Source: Chthonomonadia bacterium (GTDB lineage Bacteria; Armatimonadota; HRBIN16). From it: a stretch of 64,000 bases of DNA. Location of the stretch: NCBI GenBank assembly GCA_013314755.1, contig JABUFA010000004.1, positions 1 to 64,000 on the forward strand, read 5' to 3'. The position numbers were made by a program, and so were the translations under genes. The notes under the pieces were generated by a model. That model was not told the DNA's origin, made no database searches, and saw only the letters and a program-made list of their open reading frames with translations. Positions 50,712-60,541 of the stretch are shown here, one piece after another. The stretch's first letter is position 1, and every line of letters begins with the position of its first letter.

Positions 50712-51437
50712 TTATCCCTCTCCTGTGGATTCATGTCGTTTTGAAGAGGCTGGCACCCGGTACGAGTGGCGCATTGCCCAGTGCATCACCAGGTATGCCA
50801 GTCCGCCCAGTGCCAGCGAGATAAGCGCCCAGCCTGCGATTCGCCAGCCCAGCGCAATCTCCTTCTGCTGTGCCGGTGCAGTTTTTTGCTCTTCAACCGG
50901 TTGCAGAAACGGCACGCTCAGGTCTGCATCCGCCGCATGTCTGAGAATATTGACCTGGTAGCGATACACGCCGGGTGTGCGAATCAGCTGGATCTGCAGG
51001 TCGCGCGTTTTCCACTCGCGCAATCCCTGAAACGGCATATCTCCCTGCACCAGAAAGTATATCTCGAAATAGTCCAGGTCGGAGAAGGTGCGCAGGAAAG
51101 GTTCGACTGGCAAGCCTCCACTGGCTCGGTTCACCACGTTACGTGCACGTCCGGCTACGTCGGTGATGGGTGGCAGAGTGTTCCCCGCAATCGCGCGGGG
51201 GCTTTCCGTGCGTATGCGCAATAGTTTGCCCTCCCAGCCGCCGTTTCGCAGGAGCTGTTCGAAACGCGCTCGCGCCTCCTGCTCGGGCACGGCGGTGTTA
51301 AAGGCGAAGGAGATGTGGTCTTCCCCGGTACCGGTGGAGATAACAACAATCGTCGCCTGCGGAGGGGTGGCTTGCTGTTGCGCCGTCGCGACCACCGCGA
51401 CCAGACAGATGAGCAGAACCAGCAATGTCACACGCAT
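50712..51437 (-). CDS. exported, C-terminally anchored protein at the head of the pilT operon
   Basis: Encodes 241 residues from ATG 51437 (MRVTLLVLLICLVAVVATAQQ, signal peptide). A mixed alpha/beta exterior region (about 25-190) with repeated beta strands (DYFEIYFLVQGDMPF, GVYRYQVNILRH) is followed by one membrane helix (IAGWALISLALGGLAYLVMH) and a basic cytosolic tail. No family recognised. As the first gene of the pilT operon, preceded by a clear promoter, it may be a pilus-associated inner-membrane or periplasmic component. The start is the first Met with a leader; SD (GAGAGG) is rather distant. Confidence 0.55.
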   Translation of the reverse strand: MRVTLLVLLICLVAVVATAQQQATPPQATIVVISTGTGEDHISFAFNTAVPEQEARARFEQLLRNGGWEGKLLRIRTESPRAIAGNTLPPITDVAGRARNVVNRASGGLPVEPFLRTFSDLDYFEIYFLVQGDMPFQGLREWKTRDLQIQLIRTPGVYRYQVNILRHAADADLSVPFLQPVEEQKTAPAQQKEIALGWRIAGWALISLALGGLAYLVMHWAMRHSYRVPASSKRHESTGEG

Positions 51438-51546
51438 CGGCGTATGGATTTGACCTCTCTCCCCTGATTGGTTTCTTCCGACGGCACAACCGTTCATCGC
51501 GCTTCCGCACGGCTTTTGTGATGATACCTGCGAAGGATACACACTG

Positions 51547-51576
51547 ATTGTATCAAACCGCAGGGCGAAAGGTCAA
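51547..51576 (-). promoter_or_regulatory. promoter of the pilT operon
   Basis: TTGACC (51571-51576) and TACAAT (51547-51552) on the minus strand, 18-base spacer, about 110 bases before ATG 51437. Confidence 0.6.
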
Positions 51577-51639
51577 GGTATGGAGAAGACAGCCAAGACG
51601 CGAACCATGCTCACCATGCCCACCTCCGCACAAAGAGAA

Positions 51640-51665
51640 ATCCCGCCGGGGGTTCCCGGCGGGAT
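51640..51665 (-). terminator. terminator of clpC
   Basis: ATCCCGCCGGG / CCCGGCGGGAT is a perfect 11-bp stem with a 4-base loop (51640-51665), about 15 bases after the clpC stop, followed on the minus strand by TTCTCTTTG. Confidence 0.8.
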
Positions 51666-51679
51666 CCTTCGCTTTCGGT

Positions 51680-54166
<2,487 letters not shown>

Positions 54167-54314
54167 GGGACCTCCTTGATCGGCAGCGGCGGTGCTTGCG
54201 GATGGTAATCCCCTGCGGTAACGCCTGCAAGCCGACCGTTCTGCTCCAAAAGGTTCTATGTATAGGTTACCCGTTTCGACCCTGCAGATGCAAGCATGTT
54301 ACCAGAGGGGACAA

Positions 54315-55703
54315 CTATCCGTTGCGCACTTGCCGCACCAGCGTTCGCATTCGGATGGCACGCCATTCGGCGTCGTCGTACTGTGCCTCCCAGCGCACTG
54401 CCATCAGCATCTCTTTCCATATCTCTGCACTCAGGTTGCCCCAGCCTGCCGCACAGGCAAGGCTGATGGTCGACAGCATCTGCAAGGCGGATACGGCTCT
54501 CAAGGTGCGTTCCTTTCCAAGATTATGATACACCCGTTCCGCCTCATTGCGCAACTGTTCGGCGTGTTGCTCCAGCAATTGCTCGCGCGCACGCTGTTCT
54601 GCCTGAGCGATGAACTGAGCCGTGCCTGATACCTGCGCTGCAATGGTCGCTTCGTCCAGCCCAATGCTGTGCACGTTGGATACCTGAAACAGCGCGCTGG
54701 CCGGTGTGCCCTCTCCATACAACCCGCGGATGGTGCCGCCGAGCTCCATCGCCGCATCCCACACGGACTGAATCTGCCCGGTGCGCTCCAGCGCAGGCGT
54801 GTGCATCATGACCGACGTGCGCAATCCCCATCCAATGTTCAAAATGGAGGCGGTTAACCACCCATAATTGTCGGAGAAAGCCAGCTCCTCCTGCAGTGCC
54901 AGCGCCTCCAGCGCACCGTGTGCCAGGGCGACGCTTTCCCGAACCTGCAGACCGGGCAGAACCGCCTGCACGCGCAGGTGGTCTTCTTCGTTCACCAGCA
55001 CGCTGACAGTGCGCGTTCCGTCCACAATGAGTGCACCATACCGGGTATTATCCCGCAACTGCGGGCTGGCAAGGCGCAGGTCCACCCACCGCTGACGCTC
55101 GGAGGGTTTCATCCGATTCGTCGGAAGTATGTCAAAATGCCACCTGCTGGCACGTGCTGCCTCTTCCACGCGCCTGCGCACCTGCTCCAGTTCCATGCTG
55201 TCGGCACGCCAGGGGAACCGCGCCCAGCGCAGGTTTCGAGCATACCGGGCACGACTGCTGATGATGATTTGCGGTCTCTGTAAAGCATCCAGCCAGCTGG
55301 CACCAGGGTGGGAAGAGGGTGGTTGGGCGGCGAGAGGCTGTAAGACGTCGGGCAGGGGTTCTCCACTGTGCCGAAGCGGCAGTGACCATCGCGTTAGCCA
55401 TCCATCCACCGCCTGCGGAAACACCCGGTAACAATCAGCACAGCCGGCAACTCCCTGCTGGGCAATCAGCGCAGGCTCCTGCGCACAACGAGGGCAGGTG
55501 ACAGCATCTCCGGCTGTCTCCGGCACAGCAGATAACCGTTGTAGCACTCCAGCCACCGATGCCGGCTCGTCCCGGGCGAACCGCATCAACTTCCGACGGG
55601 CGCACTCGGCACACAGGTACCTGTCCTGCCCGCCGGCGTGCACCCGCCACCGCACGGCAATATTGCCGCAGACTTCACACCTTTGCTCAGACAGGCGTGC
55701 CAC
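54315..55703 (-). CDS. natural McsA-McsB fusion: zinc-finger activator joined to protein arginine kinase
   Basis: Encodes 462 residues from GTG 55703 (17-base overlap with ilvE); a start at 55784 would overlap by 98. Residues 1-105 are McsA-like: CxxC pairs at C9/C12, C31/C34, C70/C73 and C88/C91, the last in GCADCYRVF as in McsA. Residues 145-360 are a guanidino kinase: SSRARYARNL (149-158), NEEDHLR (238-244), GLRTSVMMHTPAL and RGLYGEG (326-332) correspond to McsB. In the catalytic loop the usual SCPTN-x-GTG reads ASILNIGWG, so the conserved cysteine is Ser286. The C-terminal helical part resembles the McsB dimer domain. Normally mcsA and mcsB are separate genes before clpC. Gene order and motifs make the identification good; activity is unproven. 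Confidence 0.8.
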   Translation of the reverse strand: MARLSEQRCEVCGNIAVRWRVHAGGQDRYLCAECARRKLMRFARDEPASVAGVLQRLSAVPETAGDAVTCPRCAQEPALIAQQGVAGCADCYRVFPQAVDGWLTRWSLPLRHSGEPLPDVLQPLAAQPPSSHPGASWLDALQRPQIIISSRARYARNLRWARFPWRADSMELEQVRRRVEEAARASRWHFDILPTNRMKPSERQRWVDLRLASPQLRDNTRYGALIVDGTRTVSVLVNEEDHLRVQAVLPGLQVRESVALAHGALEALALQEELAFSDNYGWLTASILNIGWGLRTSVMMHTPALERTGQIQSVWDAAMELGGTIRGLYGEGTPASALFQVSNVHSIGLDEATIAAQVSGTAQFIAQAEQRAREQLLEQHAEQLRNEAERVYHNLGKERTLRAVSALQMLSTISLACAAGWGNLSAEIWKEMLMAVRWEAQYDDAEWRAIRMRTLVRQVRNG

Positions 55704-56562
55704 TGGTTTGCGTGTGTTCTCGAAACGCGGCGATGATGCGCTGAGTGACCTCGCCGGGCTTGCCCGTGCCGATGGGGCGTTCATCCAGGGTGACCATCGG
55801 TATCACCTCGGCGGCAGTGCCCGTGAGGAACGCCTCGTCGGCGGTGTAGACGTCATAGAGGGTCATCATGGTTTCGCGCACGGGAATGCCCATCCTCTCC
55901 GCCAGCATCATCACGGTAGCACGGGTAATCCCCGCCAGAATACCTGCAGAAGGCGGGGGCGTATGCAACACGCCATCCTTCACGATGAAGATGTTATCGC
56001 CGGTTGCCTCCGCCACGTAACCCTCCACGTTTAGCATCAGCCCTTCGCCCGCGCCCGCGCGGTTCGCCTCCATCTTCGCCAGAATGTTGTTGATGTATCG
56101 TCCCAGCGACTTGATGCGCGGGTCCAGACACTGCGCGGGCGGAATGCGGGTGGAAACGGTTACCACGTGCAGTCCGTTCTCATACATCTCGCGCGGGTAC
56201 AGCGCAAGGTCTGCGGTGGAGATGGCGATGGTAGGTTCCAGGCGGATGTGTTTGGGGTCCAGCCCAAGCCCCACCCCGCGCGAAACGGTCACACGGATAT
56301 AGCAGTTCGTCTCCCCGTTTTCGCGCACGACCATCTTGATGCGCTCGGTCATCTCCTCTTTGGAGATGGGGATGCCAATCATCAGGGCTCGTGCGCTGTG
56401 ATACAGGCGGTCGACATGTTCCTGCAATTTGAAGATGCGCCCGTTGTAGACGCGAATGCCTTCGAAAACGCCGTCGCCATACAGAAAACCGTGGTCATAC
56501 AGGTCAATCTTCGCCTCTTCGGGCGAGACCATCTGTCCGTTCAGGTTCACAAAACGTCGCAT
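55687..56562 (-). CDS. ilvE: branched-chain amino acid aminotransferase (fold IV)
   Basis: Encodes 291 residues; RBS AGGAGGG seven bases before the ATG. A fold IV PLP enzyme: FLYGDGVFEGIRVYNGRIF near the start, catalytic Lys151 in DPRIKSLGRYINNILA and Glu in GYVAEATGDNIFIVKDG with the phosphate loop ITRATVMMLAERMG. It transaminates leucine, isoleucine and valine; D-amino acid aminotransferases share this fold, so a minor doubt remains. Its end overlaps the McsA-McsB start, an odd coupling of metabolism and proteolysis. First gene of the operon with mcsAB and clpC. Confidence 0.92.
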   Translation of the reverse strand: MRRFVNLNGQMVSPEEAKIDLYDHGFLYGDGVFEGIRVYNGRIFKLQEHVDRLYHSARALMIGIPISKEEMTERIKMVVRENGETNCYIRVTVSRGVGLGLDPKHIRLEPTIAISTADLALYPREMYENGLHVVTVSTRIPPAQCLDPRIKSLGRYINNILAKMEANRAGAGEGLMLNVEGYVAEATGDNIFIVKDGVLHTPPPSAGILAGITRATVMMLAERMGIPVRETMMTLYDVYTADEAFLTGTAAEVIPMVTLDERPIGTGKPGEVTQRIIAAFREHTQTSGTPV

Positions 56563-56622
56563 CGCATTCCCTCCTGCTAACGGTTTCAGTATAACGCGAG
56601 GTGGGCAGTAGCGTCAACCCAT

Positions 56623-58140
56623 GTGCGCAGGCATCGGGCATCCTTTGGCGAAACATACGGTGTGAAGAACAGGGTTTATGCTTTTGCTGGCGTCATACTC
56701 AGCGCAACCATTCTGTGGCTGGCGTTTCCTCCGGTGGACTGGGGCTGGCTGGCGTGGACGGCGCTGGTGCCTCTGATGCTTGTGCTTCGCTCCGCCAGGC
56801 GACCGCGCGAGGGGTGCGCGACAGGTTTTCTGTGGGGGGTCTGCTTCTACGGCATCCTGCTGTGGTGGATGCAGGAGTTCGTGGCGCGGTGGACGGGCAG
56901 CTTCTGGCTGGGGTTGATTGCATGGGGCGCGCTGGTGCTCTCGCAAACCCTTTTCTCGGCGCTTTTTGGCTGGGGATATGTGCTGGCTAACTTCCTGCTC
57001 AAGGGTGCTGCGCTCCCCATCGCGTGGACGGTGGCGTTGTGGACGGCGGTTGAATGGCTTCGCGGGGCAGGATGGTGGGGCTTCCTTTGGGGACAGTTAG
57101 CAGTCACACAGCACCGTAGTCTCTTGTCCCTGCAGAGCGCGGAACTGCTGGGTTCATGGGGCTTGAGCGCATGGGTTGTGCTGGTAAACACGGCGACGGC
57201 GGAGGCGATTGCGCGAAGGAAGGTAAAGCCCCTGCTGGTGACGGCGGAGGTTTCCGTGCTTCTCCTGCTGTTCGGCTGGTGGCGGTTGAATCTGCCTGCT
57301 GAGCCGGACCGGATAAGTGCGCTGGTCGTTCAGCCCAACGTGGATACCACCAGCCAGTGGAACCAGCAGATGCAGGATGCGGTGAAAGCGAGTATACAGC
57401 GTGTGTTGAACCTGCTGAAAACCCGGCAAACGCAAATCGTTCTCTTCCCCGAATCGATAGTTCCCGATGCGACCGCTTACCCCTTTTCCGACCTGCTGGC
57501 ACAGGCTAACCGACTTGGCACAATCGTGTTAATCGGCACTTTTGTAGAAGAATATGATAAAAGCTATAACACAGTAACCGCTTTTCTGGTGGATGGCACA
57601 CGCCAGTCCTATCGCAAACAGCATCTGGTGCCTTGGGGAGAATATGTGCCTCTGCGTCGGTGGACGCCCTGGGTAGAACATTTCGGCGTGGTCAGCGCGG
57701 ACGTGTCGCCCGGCAACATGCCAGAGATTCTGACGCCGTGGCGTATCGGAACGCCGATATGCTTCGAGTCCACCCTGCCCCGCATCTCGTGCGAGATGGT
57801 GCGTCAGGGTGCGAGGTTGCTGTGCGTGGTTACGAACGATACTTGGTTCGGGCTTTCACCGGCGGCGGAACAGCATCTTGCCTTCTGTGCTTTGCGTGCA
57901 GTCGAGACGCGCCGATGGGTACTGCGTTCCGCGACGACGGGCATTTCCGCCGTGTTCGACGCACGCGGTAAACGCCTGCAGAAAGCTGACCTGTTTCAAG
58001 AGGCATATCTGTATGCAGACGGAGTGGAGCTTCGGCAGGAGCGCACGCTGTACACCCGGCTTGGAGATACAGGCTCCATTGTGGTGCTGATAGCAATCTG
58101 CATCGTACTTGGCTGGTTCACCAGAACTGAACGGGAGTAA
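56623..58140 (+). CDS. lnt: apolipoprotein N-acyltransferase
   Basis: Encodes about 505 residues from GTG 56623; no good SD is seen and GTG 56662 is possible. About seven N-terminal membrane helices (VIWLAFPPVDWGWLAW, LGLIAWGALVLSQTLF) precede a nitrilase-like periplasmic domain with catalytic Glu in LFPESIVPD, Lys in YRKQHLVPWGEYVPL and Cys in PICFESTLPR. It adds the third acyl chain to lipoproteins at the outer face of the inner membrane, a diderm marker. Divergent from ilvE. The stop is followed at once by the Rpn-like fragment. Confidence 0.93.
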   Translation: MRRHRASFGETYGVKNRVYAFAGVILSATILWLAFPPVDWGWLAWTALVPLMLVLRSARRPREGCATGFLWGVCFYGILLWWMQEFVARWTGSFWLGLIAWGALVLSQTLFSALFGWGYVLANFLLKGAALPIAWTVALWTAVEWLRGAGWWGFLWGQLAVTQHRSLLSLQSAELLGSWGLSAWVVLVNTATAEAIARRKVKPLLVTAEVSVLLLLFGWWRLNLPAEPDRISALVVQPNVDTTSQWNQQMQDAVKASIQRVLNLLKTRQTQIVLFPESIVPDATAYPFSDLLAQANRLGTIVLIGTFVEEYDKSYNTVTAFLVDGTRQSYRKQHLVPWGEYVPLRRWTPWVEHFGVVSADVSPGNMPEILTPWRIGTPICFESTLPRISCEMVRQGARLLCVVTNDTWFGLSPAAEQHLAFCALRAVETRRWVLRSATTGISAVFDARGKRLQKADLFQEAYLYADGVELRQERTLYTRLGDTGSIVVLIAICIVLGWFTRTERE

Positions 58141-58142
58141 AA

Positions 58143-58571
58143 GCAGGAAATCTCCCGCCGCTGACGAATGTCGCGTATCAGTTATTCCGGTTGTTGGACT
58201 GGCTGGTTCAGTTGCCGGAGGTTTATGAGGTTCGGTATGAGCAGTTTTTGGACTCCGACATCCAACCGTTCTGGCGCTAGTCACGAGAGGTTCGTTATGA
58301 GCAGTTTTTGGAGGCTTATCATTCGGAGGGGAAGATGGCATATTTAACGACGCCAGAGCGATATGCGTTGCGACGAGGCATTCAGGAAGGCACGCGGCGC
58401 GCTATTGTTCGTTTTCTGCAGAAGCGGTTTGGGGATGTATCTGCTGAGCTGGAGGAGCGTCTGGAGCGCGTTCAGTCGGAGGAGGCTCTTCAGCAGTTGC
58501 TTGACCTGGCGATGGAGGTAGAGAACCTCTCCGCCTTTGAGCAGGCGCTGGAGCAGAGCCGGTCCGGTTAA
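58143..58571 (+). pseudogene. decayed Rpn/DUF4351-like C-terminal fragment
   Basis: In one frame the sequence reads LFRLLDWLVQLPEVYEVRYE then QFLDSDIQPFWR, a TAG at 58278-58280, then REVRYEQFLEAYHSEGKMAY and LRRGIQEGTRRAIVRFLQKR to a stop at 58571. This is the look of the C-terminal end of Rpn-type PD-(D/E)XK transposase-like nucleases (DUF4351), including the typical EGxxxA helix. The N-terminal catalytic part is gone and an in-frame stop is bounded by 26-base direct repeats. An 87-residue open frame from 58308 remains but is unlikely to be functional. Its end overlaps the waaA end by four bases. Confidence 0.65.
58227..58312. repeat. 26-base direct repeats inside the Rpn-like fragment
   Basis: 58227-58252 and 58287-58312 are identical except one base (GAGGTTCGGTATGAGCAG versus GAGGTTCGTTATGAGCAG), 60 bases apart, so the copies are in the same frame. 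Only 26 of 60 bases are duplicated, so it looks like an insertion or partial duplication that brought in the stop. Confidence 0.7.
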
Positions 58572-59851
58572 TCCGGTGACAGTATCATCCTGACCATCTC
58601 CACCGTCCTCTGGGAAGCGCCCTGTTGTTCGGTGATAAGCTGCTGTGCGCGGCGGGCGACCTCTTCGCGCAGGCGGACGTCCTGCAAAAGGCGGGATACC
58701 TGTTCTACCAGTTCACCTTCATCCCTGGCTGTCCACGCGACGCCTGCTTGACGAGCCATTTCTGCCACATCCCGAAAGTTCTGCATGTACGGTCCATGGA
58801 TGACGAGCTTGCCGTGTGCCAGAGGCTGAAGCAGATTCTGTCCACCTAAAGGTACAAAACTTCCACCAATAATGGCGACATCGCCCACCGCATACACCTT
58901 CCCCAGCTCGCCGAAGGTATCCAGCACAATCTGCTCGCGCGGCTCGGGCGGAGTTCCCTGCGTGCGAAGCCAGGGACAAAATCCGTTCTGTTGAAGCACC
59001 TCCGCCACCGCTTCAGCCCGTTCCACATGCCGCGGCGCCCACACGATACACAGGTTCGGAAAGTGCTCGCGCAGTTTACGGTACACAGTAGCAATTAATT
59101 GCTCTTCTTCGGGGGCGCGACTGCTACCGATGACAAGCACCGGCGCACCGGGCGGAAGTCCCAAATCCCGGCGTAGCGCTTCGGCATCTACATCCTGCGC
59201 CCCTACCGCGGCCTGGTCAAACTTGGTATTGCCGGTCACATGCACACGGTCAGGTGGCGCACCGATGGCGCAAAACCGCCTTGCGTCCTCTTCGGACTGC
59301 GTGCAAATGGCATCCACACAGCGAAGTATCCTGTGGAAAAATGGGCGAAACCGCCGGTAGGTAGGCAGGCTTCTATCCGAAAGCCGTCCGTTGGCGATAA
59401 AGGTTCTGACACCCTGCTGTCTCGCTATCATCAACAGGTTTGGCCAGAGCTCCGTCTCCATCAGTATCAGTGCCTCTGGACGCACCCGGCGCATCGCACG
59501 TCTCACGGCAAACGGAAAATCTACCGGCAGGTAGCCCACTGCGTCCACCAGCTTGCCCATCTGCTGGCGGGCAGTGGCGTTGCCCGTGGGAGTGAGCGTG
59601 GTCAACAGCAGGTAATAGTCTGGAAACGCCTCACGCAGGGCTTGCAGTAGTGGTACCGCAGCGATAACCTCGCCTACCGATACTGCGTGCACCCAGATGA
59701 CCCTGCGCCCCTGTGGAGAGGCAGGCAAACGTCCTAAGCGATGGCTCCAGCCTTCCCGTGATTTGCCCCGTACCGCAATACGCCAGACCAGATACCCCAG
59801 CAACAATGGGGACATCAGCACCAGAAAGAGGTTGTACAGCAGGTAAAACAT
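58568..59851 (-). CDS. waaA: 3-deoxy-D-manno-octulosonic acid transferase
   Basis: Encodes 427 residues. A single N-terminal membrane anchor (FYLLYNLFLVLMSPLLLGYL), then two Rossmann domains (GT30, GT-B fold). VIWVHAVSVGEVIAAVPLL contains the catalytic Glu; GRLSDRSLPTYRRFRPFF, VIGSSRAPEEEQLIA and VWAPRHVERAEAV and GGSFVPLGGQNLLQPLAHGK are typical. It transfers Kdo from CMP-Kdo to lipid A at the cytosolic face of the inner membrane. Start follows three bases after the acyltransferase stop. Last gene of the lipid A operon. Confidence 0.95.
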   Translation of the reverse strand: MFYLLYNLFLVLMSPLLLGYLVWRIAVRGKSREGWSHRLGRLPASPQGRRVIWVHAVSVGEVIAAVPLLQALREAFPDYYLLLTTLTPTGNATARQQMGKLVDAVGYLPVDFPFAVRRAMRRVRPEALILMETELWPNLLMIARQQGVRTFIANGRLSDRSLPTYRRFRPFFHRILRCVDAICTQSEEDARRFCAIGAPPDRVHVTGNTKFDQAAVGAQDVDAEALRRDLGLPPGAPVLVIGSSRAPEEEQLIATVYRKLREHFPNLCIVWAPRHVERAEAVAEVLQQNGFCPWLRTQGTPPEPREQIVLDTFGELGKVYAVGDVAIIGGSFVPLGGQNLLQPLAHGKLVIHGPYMQNFRDVAEMARQAGVAWTARDEGELVEQVSRLLQDVRLREEVARRAQQLITEQQGASQRTVEMVRMILSPD

Positions 59852-59854
59852 GGT

Positions 59855-60541
59855 CTATACTCGCTTTGCCCGCACCATCTGCTCAGCCTGTGCTTCCAGC
59901 CTGTTGATGTCCTGTTCCACCTTCTGGCGTAATCGTTCGAACTCCTGTTCGCTGATGCCGTCGGGTATCTCAACAGGCTCTCCAAAGATGAACACGCCAC
60001 GCGCGAACGGCAGAGGAATCATATAGCTGTCCCACGTGGGCAGAAACTTGCAGGGATAAGCGGCTACTCCAGCGGGGATCACTGGACAACCCGACTTCTG
60101 CGCAATGAAAAGCGCGCCCGGTTGCACCTGTCGGCTGGGTCCACGCGGTCCGTCGGGAGTGAACGCCAGGATACCCCCCTCAGACACTCTGCGCGCGGCT
60201 TCCAGCGCGGCGCGAATACCACCCCGTCCGGTGGAGCCGCGGATAATGCGAAAGCCGAACCGCCGGAAAATGTGGTTCTGAATCTCCCCGTCGCGCGAGA
60301 GGGAGATAATCGCCCAGAAGCCCCGTCCTTTGAACACGTTGGCGGGGATCAGGCTCCTTCCATGCCATGTCACCAGCACCGCGCCCTTGCCCTGCTGTGC
60401 ACGCTCCAGCACCTGCTCGAAGTTGAGTACCTTCAGGCGCAGGGTTAAGCCGATGGCTCGCGCGATGCTCCACACGATAAACGCCAGCAATCGCGGTCGC
60501 AACCGTTGCCACCAGCTGGGTTTTTCTTGCTCTTTACTCAC
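59855..60541 (-). CDS. DUF374-type lysophospholipid acyltransferase-like protein
   Basis: Encodes 228 residues with one N-terminal hydrophobic segment (LLAFIVWSIARAIGLTLRL). The acyltransferase-type signature is modified: LVTWHGRSLIPANVF in place of HxxxxD, and FTPDGPRGPSRQVQPGALFI, as in the DUF374 family. It usually sits with waaA in genomes, so a lipid A acylation step is likely, perhaps in place of LpxL. Overlaps the MsbA-like end by eight bases. The exact acyl acceptor is not known. Confidence 0.85.
   Translation of the reverse strand: MSKEQEKPSWWQRLRPRLLAFIVWSIARAIGLTLRLKVLNFEQVLERAQQGKGAVLVTWHGRSLIPANVFKGRGFWAIISLSRDGEIQNHIFRRFGFRIIRGSTGRGGIRAALEAARRVSEGGILAFTPDGPRGPSRQVQPGALFIAQKSGCPVIPAGVAAYPCKFLPTWDSYMIPLPFARGVFIFGEPVEIPDGISEQEFERLRQKVEQDINRLEAQAEQMVRAKRV

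Noticed and set aside
54200-54310. Possible CtsR operator before clpC (GGTCGAAACGGGTAACC on the minus strand)
   Set aside because: It does not match the tandem GGTCAAA heptamers and no ctsR gene is present.
58227-58312. CRISPR-like repeat
   Set aside because: Only two copies of 26 bases with a 34-base interval, both translated in the same frame as the Rpn remnant, and no cas genes in the window.
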